NCBI GenBank assembly: GCA_902554705.1
Contig: CACDPP010000014.1
Span: 1-45,177 of the forward strand
DNA from: Paracoccaceae bacterium
Lineage (GTDB): Bacteria > Pseudomonadota > Alphaproteobacteria > Rhodobacterales > Rhodobacteraceae
Direction: 5' to 3'
DNA length: 45,177 nt
The position numbers and the translations under genes were made by a program. The notes under the pieces are model-generated. The model made no database searches. It was not told the origin of the DNA and was given only the letters and a program-made list of their open reading frames with translations. Shown piece after piece: positions 33,458 through 42,396 of this stretch; the stretch's first letter is position 1, and each line of letters starts with the position of its first letter.

Positions 33458-35647
33458 TTAGCTATGTCCAAATCGGGTATAAAATTCCTCTCCCGTTTTG
33501 CTCATTTCCAGGAGAAGAGCAGGGGGCTCAAATCTAGTTCCGTAATCAGAGGAAAGTTCCTTACATCTTTCTGCTGCATACGCAGTTCCTAGAATGTCCA
33601 ACCAGCTCAGAGGACCTCCCGACCAAGGTGCAAAACCCCAACCTAAAATTGCCCCAACATCACCTTCGCGAATGTCCATTAAAACGCCTTCTTCTAGAGC
33701 TCGAACTGCCTCAAGCACCTGAACAAACATCAAGCGATGTTGAACATCTTGAAGGCTTGGTTGTTTTTTTGAATATGGGTATTTGTCTTTTAAACCTTGC
33801 CAGTATCCGGTTCGTTTCCCTTTATCATCATAATCGAAAAAACCTGCCTTTGACTTTCGACCTAACCGCCCATTTTCTTCCATCCAAAATATAACTTCAT
33901 CTACAGTATCGTCTGGATAGTCCTTGCCCATTGCGGCTTTTGTGGCTCTCGCTATTTTGGCGCCGAGATCAATTGAAGTCTCATCGACAAGTTGAATCGG
34001 CCCTACAGGAAAACCAAGCATCTGTGCCGCATTATTGATCATAGCTGGTGGGATACCCTCGGCTACCATTCTAATGCCTTCATTGATATAAGGGATGATA
34101 CATCTGTTTGCATAAAAAAACCTTGCATCGTTTACAACAATGGGTGTTTTCCTAATCTGTCGCACAAAATCTAATGCTTTCGCGACGGCCGTATTATTTG
34201 TTTCTTTCCCACGAATTATTTCCACCAAGCGCATTTTTTCAACGGGGCTGAAAAAGTGTATACCTATAAATTGGTTGGGCTGAGAAGAAGCTTTGGCCAG
34301 ATCTGTTATTGGCAATGTAGAAGTGTTGGATGCGAATATGCAATTTTTTGGAATTATACCCTCTACTTTTTGAGTTATTTCTGCCTTAATTTTTGGATCT
34401 TCAAAAACTGCTTCTACAATTAAATCAACTTTTGAAAGTAACTGTAAATCACTAGTTGGTAAAATATTCGAAAGCACACTTTCTTTTTGCTCCTGGGAAG
34501 TTTTTCCTAATTTTATGCCCTTATCTAAATGCTTCTCAGCAAAGTTTTTCCCTTTATCTGCAGCCTCTTGTGTTTGATCAATCAGTACAACTTCAATACC
34601 TGCTTGAGCAGAAACTAAAGCAATTCCTGCTCCCATCATTCCAGCTCCTAAAACTCCAAGTTTCTTTACAGATTGATCGTCAATATCTTTTGGCCTTACC
34701 GCCCCTTTCTCAAGGGCTGATTTATTGATGAATAGACTTCTTATCATAGCGGAAGACGATGGGTTCATTATTACATTTGTAAACCATCTTGCTTCTACTT
34801 TCAGTGCTAAGTCAAAAGGAACTAGGGCCCCCTCATAAACTGCACTTAATAATGCTTTTGCCGCTGGGAAAGCTCCTTGGGTTTTTCCGTTGATCATTGC
34901 CGATGCCCCAACAAAAGTCATAAAGCCATTCGGAGTGTAAGGTGTTCCACCTGGAATTTTGTATCCTTTTTGATCCCAAGGCTTAACTAAGTCACCTTCC
35001 GTAGCATTAAGGACCCATTCACGAGCAGCCTTCATAGGATCTTCGTCAACCTGATCAATAATTCCTGCTGCCTGAGCTTTATTAGGCGCTACTGTTTTAC
35101 CCTCTAACAAATAAGTAGATGCAGCCATTGCCCCTAATTTTCTTACTAATCGAGTTGTACCACCAGCCCCAGGGAAAAGCCCTACAAGAATTTCAGGTAA
35201 TCCAATTTTCGCTTTTGAATTATTTGCTGCAAATATCCTGTGAGTGGATAAAGGTATTTCTAAACCAATGCCCAATGCAGTACCTGGCAATACCGAAACT
35301 ACAGGTTTACCACCTTTTTTTGTTTTTGGATCCATACCCGCCAGCTCAATTTTCCTTAAAACAGAGTGCATTTTCATCACACCGTTAAAAACGCCTTCAG
35401 CTGGGTTTTCTCCGGCGCTTTGCTTAAGCTGGGCAAGAACATTGAGATCCATTCCTGCAGCAAAATCCTTTTTACCGCTGGTCAGTATACAGGCAGTAAT
35501 ATTTTCATCCTCAATAACTTGGTCAATTAATTTTTCTAAAGTTTCGAGAGCCTCAAAACTTAGCACATTCATTGATTTTTTTTCGCAATTCCATGTTATT
35601 GTTGCTATTTTTTGATTATCAATAGCTATCGAAAAATCAGAATTCAT
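33458..35647 (-). CDS. fadB: Bifunctional enoyl-CoA hydratase / 3-hydroxyacyl-CoA dehydrogenase (FadB/FadJ-like)
   Basis: A 729-residue fusion, usual size for the alpha subunit of the beta-oxidation complex. Residues 1 to about 290 are the crotonase domain, with the oxyanion loop in FAAGMDLN and the two catalytic glutamates in GIGLEIPL and IGLPEILVGLFPGAGG (about 130-160). Residues from about 330 form the NAD-dependent dehydrogenase: KLGVLGAGMMGAGIALVSAQ, then the catalytic His in IGIHFFSPVEKM and VVNDARFFYANRC. The thiolase gene precedes it by 11 bases and AAGGAA serves as ribosome site. Together they complete the hydration, oxidation and thiolysis steps of fatty acid degradation. Confidence 0.93.
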   Translation of the reverse strand: MNSDFSIAIDNQKIATITWNCEKKSMNVLSFEALETLEKLIDQVIEDENITACILTSGKKDFAAGMDLNVLAQLKQSAGENPAEGVFNGVMKMHSVLRKIELAGMDPKTKKGGKPVVSVLPGTALGIGLEIPLSTHRIFAANNSKAKIGLPEILVGLFPGAGGTTRLVRKLGAMAASTYLLEGKTVAPNKAQAAGIIDQVDEDPMKAAREWVLNATEGDLVKPWDQKGYKIPGGTPYTPNGFMTFVGASAMINGKTQGAFPAAKALLSAVYEGALVPFDLALKVEARWFTNVIMNPSSSAMIRSLFINKSALEKGAVRPKDIDDQSVKKLGVLGAGMMGAGIALVSAQAGIEVVLIDQTQEAADKGKNFAEKHLDKGIKLGKTSQEQKESVLSNILPTSDLQLLSKVDLIVEAVFEDPKIKAEITQKVEGIIPKNCIFASNTSTLPITDLAKASSQPNQFIGIHFFSPVEKMRLVEIIRGKETNNTAVAKALDFVRQIRKTPIVVNDARFFYANRCIIPYINEGIRMVAEGIPPAMINNAAQMLGFPVGPIQLVDETSIDLGAKIARATKAAMGKDYPDDTVDEVIFWMEENGRLGRKSKAGFFDYDDKGKRTGYWQGLKDKYPYSKKQPSLQDVQHRLMFVQVLEAVRALEEGVLMDIREGDVGAILGWGFAPWSGGPLSWLDILGTAYAAERCKELSSDYGTRFEPPALLLEMSKTGEEFYTRFGHS

Positions 35648-35658
35648 TTAAAATTTCC

Positions 35659-36870
35659 TTATACCCGCTCAATTACGGTTGCAGCGCCCATCCCAGATGC
35701 AACGCAAAGAGTGGCAAGGCCAAGCTCTTTATCAGTTCTTTCAAGCTCATCTAGCAAGGTACCTAAAATCATAGTCCCCGTCGCGCCCAAAGGGTGTCCC
35801 ATGGCTATTGCACCACCATTGGGGTTCACTTTTGCACTGTCGACATCAAATGCTTGTAAAAATAGAAGGGCAACCGAGGCGAAAGCCTCGTTGACTTCAA
35901 AAAGGTCAATGTCCTTTATATCGAGTTTAGTATCTGTCAAAACTTTTTCTGTCGCATTAATAGGGCCAGTGAGCATAATTGTCGGATCTGTTCCTATTTT
36001 TGCAGTACCTTTAATCCGTGCTCGAGCTTTTAACCCCCATTTTTCTCCAAATTCTTTATTTCCAAGTAAAATAGCTGCCGAGCCGTCAACAATTCCCGAG
36101 CTATTTCCTGCATGGTGGACATGATTTATTTTTTCTAAATGAGGATATTTCATAATTGCCACCTTATCGAAGCCGGGCATTAGTTCTCCTTGCTCCTTAA
36201 ATGCCGGCTTTAGCGCTCCTAATGTTTGCATATCAGTAGCGGGCCTCATGTATTCATCTTTATCTAAAATCAGTAAGCCATTAATATCTCGTACTGGCAC
36301 AATAGAATTTGAAAAATAATTCTCATCCCACGCCAATTTAGCGCGTTTTTGACTTTCTACAGCATACTCATCAACGGAGTCCCGGTTAAACCCGTATTCA
36401 GTGGCAATTATATCGGCGCCAATTCCTTGCGGAACAAAATAATTATCAAATGTAAATGATGGATCAACTCCAACAGCACCTCCGTCGCTCATCATGGGAG
36501 TACGGCTCATGCTTTCTACTCCACCTGCAATATAGCTATCGCCTGAACCTCCGCCTATTTGATTGGCCGCTAAGTTTACTGACTCTAACCCGGATGCGCA
36601 GAACCGATTTATAGAAAGTCCAGGAATAGACTCGTCCAATTGGGATGCTAAAACTGCAGTTCTAGCTAAACAAGCGCCCTGTTCGCCAACCTGGGTGACA
36701 TTTCCCCAAATTACATCTTCCACCGCATGTCCTTCTAGGCCATTGCGGTCCGCGATTGCATCTATAGCCGTAATGGACAGGCTAAGTGCGCTTACTTCAT
36801 GTAAAGCACCGTCTTTGCGCCCTTTGCCTCGCGGTGTTCGAATTGAATCATATATGTAAACGTCTTTCAT
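35659..36870 (-). CDS. fadA: Acetyl-CoA acyltransferase (thiolase), FadA-type
   Basis: A 403-residue degradative thiolase. The nucleophilic cysteine is in INRFCASGLESV (about residue 90), the substrate-loop histidine region is HHAGNSSGIVDGSAAILLG (about 237-255), the second histidine is in GGAIAMGHPLGATG (about 353) and the general-acid cysteine in LCVASGMGAATV near the end. The N-terminal DSIRTPRGKG is standard. It sits between the GST gene (8 bases) and the FadB-like gene, matching a FadA/FadB pair, and is probably in one transcript with the dehydrogenases and MerR gene upstream. Confidence 0.94.
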   Translation of the reverse strand: MKDVYIYDSIRTPRGKGRKDGALHEVSALSLSITAIDAIADRNGLEGHAVEDVIWGNVTQVGEQGACLARTAVLASQLDESIPGLSINRFCASGLESVNLAANQIGGGSGDSYIAGGVESMSRTPMMSDGGAVGVDPSFTFDNYFVPQGIGADIIATEYGFNRDSVDEYAVESQKRAKLAWDENYFSNSIVPVRDINGLLILDKDEYMRPATDMQTLGALKPAFKEQGELMPGFDKVAIMKYPHLEKINHVHHAGNSSGIVDGSAAILLGNKEFGEKWGLKARARIKGTAKIGTDPTIMLTGPINATEKVLTDTKLDIKDIDLFEVNEAFASVALLFLQAFDVDSAKVNPNGGAIAMGHPLGATGTMILGTLLDELERTDKELGLATLCVASGMGAATVIERV

Positions 36871-36878
36871 TTTTTATC

Positions 36879-37511
36879 TCAAGCTCGCTCTGATGGGTTT
36901 CCCGGCATCAAATCGTAGGGATGCTGCCAGCCGGGAATGTTTGATATATTCTTTAGCCATTGATCTATGTTTGGCCACTCAGAGCGCTCAAAACCAAAGA
37001 ATTCTGGATAATAAAGATAAGAACAGCAGGTCATATCTGCATGAGTTATATCGTCACCTACTAGGAAGTTTTTCCCACTGAGAGCCTTTTCGAGAATACC
37101 GTAGGAGCTTTTTAATCGAGCAAGATTAAAATCTATAACGGGTTGAGGCCTCTTATCCTGAGGAAAAAAGTTCATTAAATATCTGGTATTGCCCACAACA
37201 GAAGAAAATTTATGGTTATCCCAAAGAATCCATCGAAGCACTTCAAGTTCTTCAGTTTCGTTACTACCACCATGTTTTCCTGTCTTATTGTAAAGGTAAG
37301 TCTGTATCACCCCTGACTGGGTCAACTTGGTATCGCCGTCTACCAGAACGGGAACTTCGCCCATTTCATTTATCTGACTTCTATATTGTTCACTTCGTGC
37401 TTCGCCGTTGAAAAAATCCACAAAAATAGGATCCCAGTCTATTTTTGCTAACTGCAAGGCAAGCGCAGCTTTATATGAATGGCCACTTTCTCCAAAACAA
37501 TATAGTTTCAT
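36879..37511 (-). CDS. Glutathione S-transferase family protein
   Basis: A 210-residue GST fold protein. The thioredoxin-like domain starts MKLYCFGESGHSYKAALAL, with Ser/Cys near the glutathione thiol position and the cis-proline motif EMGEVPVLVDGD (about residues 50-61), then TQSGVIQTYL. The helical domain contains GDDITHADMTCCSYLYY (about 152-168, the N-capping Asp). AGGAG precedes the ATG. Such GSTs are common passengers in roseobacterial acyl-CoA operons; the reason is not known, perhaps detoxifying reactive enoyl intermediates. It lies 12 bases after the acyl-CoA dehydrogenase gene. Confidence 0.86.
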   Translation of the reverse strand: MKLYCFGESGHSYKAALALQLAKIDWDPIFVDFFNGEARSEQYRSQINEMGEVPVLVDGDTKLTQSGVIQTYLYNKTGKHGGSNETEELEVLRWILWDNHKFSSVVGNTRYLMNFFPQDKRPQPVIDFNLARLKSSYGILEKALSGKNFLVGDDITHADMTCCSYLYYPEFFGFERSEWPNIDQWLKNISNIPGWQHPYDLMPGNPSERA

Positions 37512-37523
37512 AACTTCTCCTAC

Positions 37524-38681
37524 TTAAAATCTTGCTTTACTAAATTTCCTTGAGATTAATTCTTTCATAACCTCATTCGTTCCTCCGTAGATCCGTTGAA
37601 CTCTAGCATCAGTCCACATCTCTGCGATATCATATTCTTGCATATAGCCATAACCACCATGCAATTGTAGACACTCGTCTAAAACTTCACCCTGCGTATC
37701 AGAAAGCCAATACTTAGCCATAGCAGCTTTTTCTACTGTTAATTTTCCCAACAAATGCTCATCGATGCAATTATCCAGAAAAGCCCGTGCTACAGTAGTT
37801 TTGGTTTGGCATTCAGCTAACTTAAATCGTGTATTTTGGAATTGCATAATGGGTCCACCAAAGGCTTCTCTTTCGTTGCAATAGTCTATAGTTCGTTCCA
37901 CAGCGCCTTCCATAGCACCAACTGCACCACACCCGATTATCAATCTTTCCTGAGGAAGTTGAGCCATCATCTGATAAAAGCCTTGCCCCTCATCACTTCC
38001 CAAAATATTTTCAGGGGGTACTTCTACATTCTCAAAAAAAAGTTCAGAAGTGTCATTGGCGTGCATACCAATTTTTTCTAAATTTCGCCCTCTGGAAAAG
38101 CCCTCTGCGTTATCAGTCTCTACTACAACTAATGAAGTGCCTTTAGACTTTTCAGTTGGATTTGTTTTAGCTGCTACAATCACTAAATTAGCGTGCTGGC
38201 CGTTAGTAATAAAAGTTTTCTGGCCATTCAACCTATAGGAATTTCCTTCTTTTAGCGCTCGGGTTTTTAATGACTGCACATCAGATCCACCTGCTGGTTC
38301 TGTCATAGCCAAAGCACCTATTAATTCGCCGTTTACCATTTTAGGTAACCACCGTTTTTTTTGCTCATCTGTTCCGTAAGCCAGAACATAGTGAGCAACG
38401 ATGCCAGAATGAATTCCGTGTCCCCAACTAGCAAGGTTTGCGCGACTGGCAGCCATTAAAATCACGGCCTCATGTCCAAAATCTCCGCCAACTCCTCCAT
38501 ATTCCTCTGGTATTGAAGGGCAAAGTAACCCTAGCTCAGCAGCCTGTCGCCAAGTTGAGCGATCCATTTCACCTTGCTTTCGCCATCGTTCCAAATGGGG
38601 GCTCCATTCTTCGGCGATAAACTTGGCCGTCATCGTTTCCAACATTTGATGTTCTTCGGTCATCCAGTTAGATGAGTTCAT
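37524..38681 (-). CDS. Acyl-CoA dehydrogenase, LCAD-like
   Basis: A 385-residue flavoprotein that introduces the alpha-beta double bond of an acyl-CoA. FAD-binding stretches are [18 protein letters not shown] (about residues 120-137) and [13 protein letters not shown] (about 155). At the position of the medium-chain enzyme's catalytic glutamate it has [16 protein letters not shown], with Gly in place of Glu, as in long-chain and isovaleryl-type dehydrogenases, whose base is instead a glutamate in an earlier helix. The candidate here is in [12 protein letters not shown] (about 247). It sits between the long acyl-CoA dehydrogenase and GST genes in the operon. Chain-length preference is not determinable. 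Confidence 0.9.
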   Translation of the reverse strand: MNSSNWMTEEHQMLETMTAKFIAEEWSPHLERWRKQGEMDRSTWRQAAELGLLCPSIPEEYGGVGGDFGHEAVILMAASRANLASWGHGIHSGIVAHYVLAYGTDEQKKRWLPKMVNGELIGALAMTEPAGGSDVQSLKTRALKEGNSYRLNGQKTFITNGQHANLVIVAAKTNPTEKSKGTSLVVVETDNAEGFSRGRNLEKIGMHANDTSELFFENVEVPPENILGSDEGQGFYQMMAQLPQERLIIGCGAVGAMEGAVERTIDYCNEREAFGGPIMQFQNTRFKLAECQTKTTVARAFLDNCIDEHLLGKLTVEKAAMAKYWLSDTQGEVLDECLQLHGGYGYMQEYDIAEMWTDARVQRIYGGTNEVMKELISRKFSKARF

Positions 38682-38696
38682 CTAATTATCCTCGAT

Positions 38697-40478
38697 TTAA
38701 AATCCATCTGGTTCTAAAGCCATTACACATTCTGATCCAGATCTTATACGAGCTAAATGAAGTGAGGTAGCAGGTAAATGCCTAAGCATGTAGTATCTAC
38801 CGGTTTTTAGCTTTGTCTCATAAAACGCTGCGTCATCAGTATCCAATGATAAACACTTGAGTGCTGATTTAGCCATACGAGCCCACATATAGCCAAGGCA
38901 AACGTGACCAAAAAGATGCATAAAATCATTTGATCCAGCTAATACATTCAAAGGATTTTTTTGGCCATTTTTTAAAAAGTATTCTCCTGCAGATTGTAAA
39001 TCAGACATTGCTTTGGAAAGTGGTCCAAGAAAATCAGATTGAAAATTTTCGCCTTGGCTTCCGTTTTCTTTAAGAAATTTAGCAATGAGTGCAAAAAATT
39101 CTAAAATATATTTGCCATTATCTTGTGGCAGTTTTCTACCAACTAAATCTAAAGCTTGGATGCCGTTAGCACCCTCATAAATCATAGCTATACGTGCATC
39201 GCGCACATATTGTGACATGCCCCATTCCTCGATATAACCATGTCCTCCAAAAATTTGTTGTGCTTGCACAGTCATTTCAAAGCCTTTGTCTGTTAGAAAA
39301 CCTTTAACAACCGGAGTAAGTAAGCTTATCAATCCATTCGCGGATTGATCATCTGAACGCGAAGTTGCGTCAATCAATTGAGCACCCCAAAATGTAAATG
39401 CACGGGCACCCTCAACGAAACTTTTTTGGTCCATGAGGCTTCGCCTAATATCTGGATGCACAATTATTGGATCTGCAGGGCCTTCCTTATTACTTTTCCC
39501 TAAAAAATTTCTACCTTGAAGGCGATCTTTGGAATAGGCTGTAGCGTTTTGAAAAGCCACCTCAGCTTGTGAATAACCCTGCAAGCCAACGCCTAGCCTG
39601 GCTTCATTCATCATGGTGAACATTGCACGCATTCCCTTGTGCTCATCACCAATTAAAAACCCGGTAGCTCCATCGTAATTCATAACGCATGTGGAGTTTC
39701 CATGAATTCCCATCTTATCTTCTAATTTGCCAACAGATAATTTATTGCGCTCCCCCAACGATCCGTCTTCTTCGACTAAAATTTTAGGCACTATGAACAT
39801 TGATATGCCTTTTATACCTTCAGGTGCCCCGGGTATTTTGGCTAAAACCAAATGAATTATATTTTCTGATAAATCATGATCTCCTGCAGATATAAATATT
39901 TTTTGACCTGTGATTTTATAAGTGCCATCGCTTTGGGGTTCAGCTTTAGTTCGTATCAAACCTAAATCTGTTCCACACTGTGGTTCTGTTAGGTTCATTG
40001 TCCCAGTCCACTCACAGGTTACAAGTTTTGGTAAATATTTCGATTTTTGCTGATCCGTACCATGAGTGTGTATTGCAGAATACGCGCCATGTGTTAGGCC
40101 ATGATACATGCCAAAAGCCATGTTAGACGAGGCCATCATTTCTCCAATGGCAGTACCCAAGATATATGGAAGGCCTTGTCCACCGTATTCAGTATCACAG
40201 TCAATAGTTGTCCAGCCATCTTCTCGGATTTTATTAAAAGCTTCCTTAAAGCCTTCCGGAGTTCTGACTATTCCATTTTCAAGATAGCAGCCTTCTTTAT
40301 CTCCAACATGGTTCAAAGGAAAAAGAATATCGGAACAGATCTTCCCTGCTTCGTTTAAAATACTTTTAAGAAATTCATTATCTAAATCTTGATATCCCGG
40401 AATTTCTGAATTTTGTACTTGTAAAACGTCGTTGAAAATAAATTCCATGTCTCGGAGTGGCGCTATGTAAACTGACAT
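38697..40478 (-). CDS. Long acyl-CoA dehydrogenase with carboxy-terminal extension (DmdC-like family)
   Basis: A 593-residue acyl-CoA dehydrogenase, longer than the usual 380-400 because it has the extra amino-terminal segment ([16 protein letters not shown], residues 4-19) and a helical carboxy domain of about 130 residues. FAD motifs are [17 protein letters not shown] (about 160) and [10 protein letters not shown]. The catalytic glutamate is in [20 protein letters not shown] (about 435). This architecture is shared by DmdC, the methylmercaptopropionyl-CoA dehydrogenase, and by general fatty acyl-CoA dehydrogenases in roseobacters; sequence alone does not decide. AGGA precedes the ATG. It follows a MerR gene by nine bases and is the first enzyme of the operon. 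Confidence 0.9.
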   Translation of the reverse strand: MSVYIAPLRDMEFIFNDVLQVQNSEIPGYQDLDNEFLKSILNEAGKICSDILFPLNHVGDKEGCYLENGIVRTPEGFKEAFNKIREDGWTTIDCDTEYGGQGLPYILGTAIGEMMASSNMAFGMYHGLTHGAYSAIHTHGTDQQKSKYLPKLVTCEWTGTMNLTEPQCGTDLGLIRTKAEPQSDGTYKITGQKIFISAGDHDLSENIIHLVLAKIPGAPEGIKGISMFIVPKILVEEDGSLGERNKLSVGKLEDKMGIHGNSTCVMNYDGATGFLIGDEHKGMRAMFTMMNEARLGVGLQGYSQAEVAFQNATAYSKDRLQGRNFLGKSNKEGPADPIIVHPDIRRSLMDQKSFVEGARAFTFWGAQLIDATSRSDDQSANGLISLLTPVVKGFLTDKGFEMTVQAQQIFGGHGYIEEWGMSQYVRDARIAMIYEGANGIQALDLVGRKLPQDNGKYILEFFALIAKFLKENGSQGENFQSDFLGPLSKAMSDLQSAGEYFLKNGQKNPLNVLAGSNDFMHLFGHVCLGYMWARMAKSALKCLSLDTDDAAFYETKLKTGRYYMLRHLPATSLHLARIRSGSECVMALEPDGF

Positions 40479-40487
40479 TTATTTATC

Positions 40488-40886
40488 CTATTGCACTCTT
40501 TTTGTTAGACTCGTAGAGCCGATAAGCTCTTTACCCAATTGTATTTGCTGCCTTAATTCTATGATTGTCTCCTCAATTTTATCACGCTGTTCTTCTAGAT
40601 CCGTAAGTTTATTTTTTGCCAACTCGTAGGTGCGCAAAAGTTGTGTTTGTTGTTTGTCACCCATATCATACAATTCCAATAGTTGACGGATATCTTCTAG
40701 TGAAAATCCAAACCGTTTTCCTCTAAGAATAAGTTTTAACCTTCCCCTACATTTTTTTGTAAACAATCTTTTGTGACCTTGGCGTGTTGGAAAAAGAAGT
40801 TCTTTGGACTCATAGAAGCGCAAAGTTCGTGGCGTCACATTAAATTGATCACACATCTCCCTAATATTCCAAAATTCTTGGTGCAA
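40488..40886 (-). CDS. MerR-family transcriptional regulator
   Basis: A 132-residue regulator. The winged-helix block is FNVTPRTLRFYESKELL (about residues 15-31), then LKLILRGKRFGFSLEDIRQLL (about 50-70), and the carboxy half is a long heptad-like coiled coil (LTDLEEQRDKIEETIIELRQ) that would dimerise. No cysteine-rich metal site follows, so it is not a metal sensor; an acyl-CoA or lipid effector fits the context. It starts at TTG 40886 with GGAG eight bases before, which brings its amino terminus into register with the neighbouring paralogue. The perfect repeat at 40949-40971 lies 63 bases upstream. It is cotranscribed with the acyl-CoA genes. Confidence 0.85.
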   Translation of the reverse strand: MHQEFWNIREMCDQFNVTPRTLRFYESKELLFPTRQGHKRLFTKKCRGRLKLILRGKRFGFSLEDIRQLLELYDMGDKQQTQLLRTYELAKNKLTDLEEQRDKIEETIIELRQQIQLGKELIGSTSLTKRVQ

Positions 40887-40948
40887 AAGCGCGCTCCTAA
40901 CAATAGACTTGGCTGAGTATTACTAAATATTTTTGAGATAGTTAACGT

Positions 40949-40971
40949 TGACGTAAAGGAACTTTACGTCA
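40949..40971. promoter_or_regulatory. Perfect inverted repeat, probable MerR operator
   Basis: TGACGTAAAG (40949-40958), spacer GAA, CTTTACGTCA (40962-40971): ten perfect base pairs per arm over 23 bases. It lies between two MerR genes, just before the first MerR gene of the acyl-CoA operon, and its right arm includes the stop codon of the other. No T tract follows on the minus strand, so it is not a terminator for the upstream gene. The ACGT-containing arms recall operators of MerR regulators of branched-chain and fatty acid breakdown (LiuR type), from memory only. Confidence 0.65.
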
Positions 40972-41346
40972 TTTTTCTTTATGCAGAATGTTAGAAGTTA
41001 TTTTTCTAAGCTTTTCTAATTCCTCAAGAGTTTCGGCTAACTGTATTTGTTGCTCTTTGAGTTCTTTCAATTTACGTTCAGCCATTCCAAGAAAGACTTC
41101 CATCTGTGTTTCAGTTCCATCTTGATCATAAATTAATAACCACTGTCTTAATTCTTCAAGTTGAAAGCCAAATTTCCGCCCACGTAATATTAACGTCATG
41201 CGAGCACATTCTCGGGCTCCATAAAAACGAGAACGCCCTTGCCTCTCAGGGGATAAAAGCTCAATGTATTCATAATATCGAAGGGTTCTTGGCGTAACCT
41301 CAAACTTTGCGCACATTTCTTTAAATGTTAGTCGAATATCACCCAT
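40969..41346 (-). CDS. MerR-family transcriptional regulator, paralogue of the neighbouring regulator
   Basis: A 125-residue MerR protein with FEVTPRTLRYYEYIELL (about residues 15-31) and MTLILRGRKFGFQLEELRQWLLIYD (positions about 49-73), followed by a coiled coil (KLKELKEQQIQLAETLEELEKL). It shares the TPRTLR, LILRG.FGF.LE..RQ and YD positions with the next gene, so the two are clearly related and may form hetero- or homodimers. No metal-binding cysteines follow. It is divergent from the thioesterase-MATE-pyrD gene run (97 bases between starts) and could regulate both sides. Its stop codon lies inside the 23-bp inverted repeat. Confidence 0.85.
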   Translation of the reverse strand: MGDIRLTFKEMCAKFEVTPRTLRYYEYIELLSPERQGRSRFYGARECARMTLILRGRKFGFQLEELRQWLLIYDQDGTETQMEVFLGMAERKLKELKEQQIQLAETLEELEKLRKITSNILHKEK

Positions 41347-41443
41347 ATATATCGTGCCTTTATTTATAAATAATTATATCTTTGGCTAAAGCAACTGGTC
41401 TGTTTGCTTAAATAGCTTATAAGATACCTCAATTATCTAGTTT

Positions 41444-41875
41444 ATGAAAAATAAAATGATAGAAAAGAAAAAAAAAGCAGTTGAGGATTTTTTTGCTGTT
41501 TTGCCGCACTCAATAAGTTTGGGCATGGGAATTGATTTTATAAGGGATGGTGAGGTTGGTATGAGTATGCCGTACGATAGTAAGTTAATCGGCGATCCTC
41601 AAACCAAAGTTATTCACGGAGGTGCGGTCTTTGCTCTTTTGGACACATGTTGTGGGGCAGCAGCAATGTCCCATCCAGAGCAGATAGGTCCAACAGCAAC
41701 AATTGATTTAAGAGTTGACTACATGCGACCAGCAACTCCTAGTCAGCGAATTAAAGCAATAGCCACCTGCTATAACTTGACGAAAAACGTTGCTTTTGTG
41801 AGGGCAGTTGCTTTGGATAATAACGAAGAAAAACCAGTTGCTATGGCGGCTGGCGCATTTGTGACGGGTGTTTAG
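41444..41875 (+). CDS. PaaI-like hotdog thioesterase
   Basis: A 143-residue single-hotdog protein of the PaaI/YdiI acyl-CoA thioesterase group. TKVIHGGAVFALLDTCCGAA (about residues 57-76) contains the HGG turn and the catalytic acidic residue (Asp). TIDLRVDYMRPA (about 87-98) is the strand that contacts CoA. Such enzymes hydrolyse small or aromatic acyl-CoA esters, usually to recover CoA. It starts the divergent plus-strand gene run facing the MerR gene; a second hotdog protein follows three bases later. Confidence 0.87.
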   Translation: MKNKMIEKKKKAVEDFFAVLPHSISLGMGIDFIRDGEVGMSMPYDSKLIGDPQTKVIHGGAVFALLDTCCGAAAMSHPEQIGPTATIDLRVDYMRPATPSQRIKAIATCYNLTKNVAFVRAVALDNNEEKPVAMAAGAFVTGV

Positions 41876-41878
41876 TAA

Positions 41879-42385
41879 ATGGAAAAACTTTCTCCAGAAC
41901 CTGTAGCTTTGATTAAAAAAAGAAGAAATGAAGCTTTATCTCAGTTAATTGATAGCATTCCTTATATATCTTTTTTGGGAGTGGGCTTTGATAGGAGGGG
42001 TGATGAAATCACAGCTACTCTACCTTTCAAAGAGGAATTGATAGGTAATCCCAGTCTTCCTGCGCTGCATGGCGGTTCAATCGCAGCATTTTTAGAAATA
42101 AGTGCAATCATAGGCCTAAGTTGGGCGCAAATCTGGCATCAAATTGAAGATCCTGGGCTTGGCGCTAGTTCTTCAGACGATGCAGGAAAGTTTACTCTTC
42201 CGAAGACCATTGATTTTTCTGTCGATTATTTAAGAAGTGGCCTTCCTAGAGACTCTTATGCACGTGCTAAAGTTAATAGAGCTGGAAGGCGCTATGCGTC
42301 AGTACACGTTGAGGCATGGCAGGATAATCGAGATAGATTGTTTGCTCAAGGGACAGGGCATTTTTTAATGCCCCAACCGAACTAA
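41879..42385 (+). CDS. PaaI-like hotdog thioesterase, second copy
   Basis: A 168-residue hotdog protein related to its upstream neighbour. LPALHGGSIAAFLEISAIIG (about residues 60-79) has the HGG turn with Glu instead of Asp at the acidic position, and TIDFSVDYLRSGLPRD (about 113-128) is the CoA-contact strand. An insertion of about 20 residues (WHQIEDPGLGASSSDDAGK) separates these blocks, not seen in the first copy. The two may form a heteromer. It is probably translated with the first gene, since three bases separate them, and with the MATE gene 11 bases downstream. Confidence 0.85.
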   Translation: MEKLSPEPVALIKKRRNEALSQLIDSIPYISFLGVGFDRRGDEITATLPFKEELIGNPSLPALHGGSIAAFLEISAIIGLSWAQIWHQIEDPGLGASSSDDAGKFTLPKTIDFSVDYLRSGLPRDSYARAKVNRAGRRYASVHVEAWQDNRDRLFAQGTGHFLMPQPN

Positions 42386-42396
42386 AATAAATTTAA

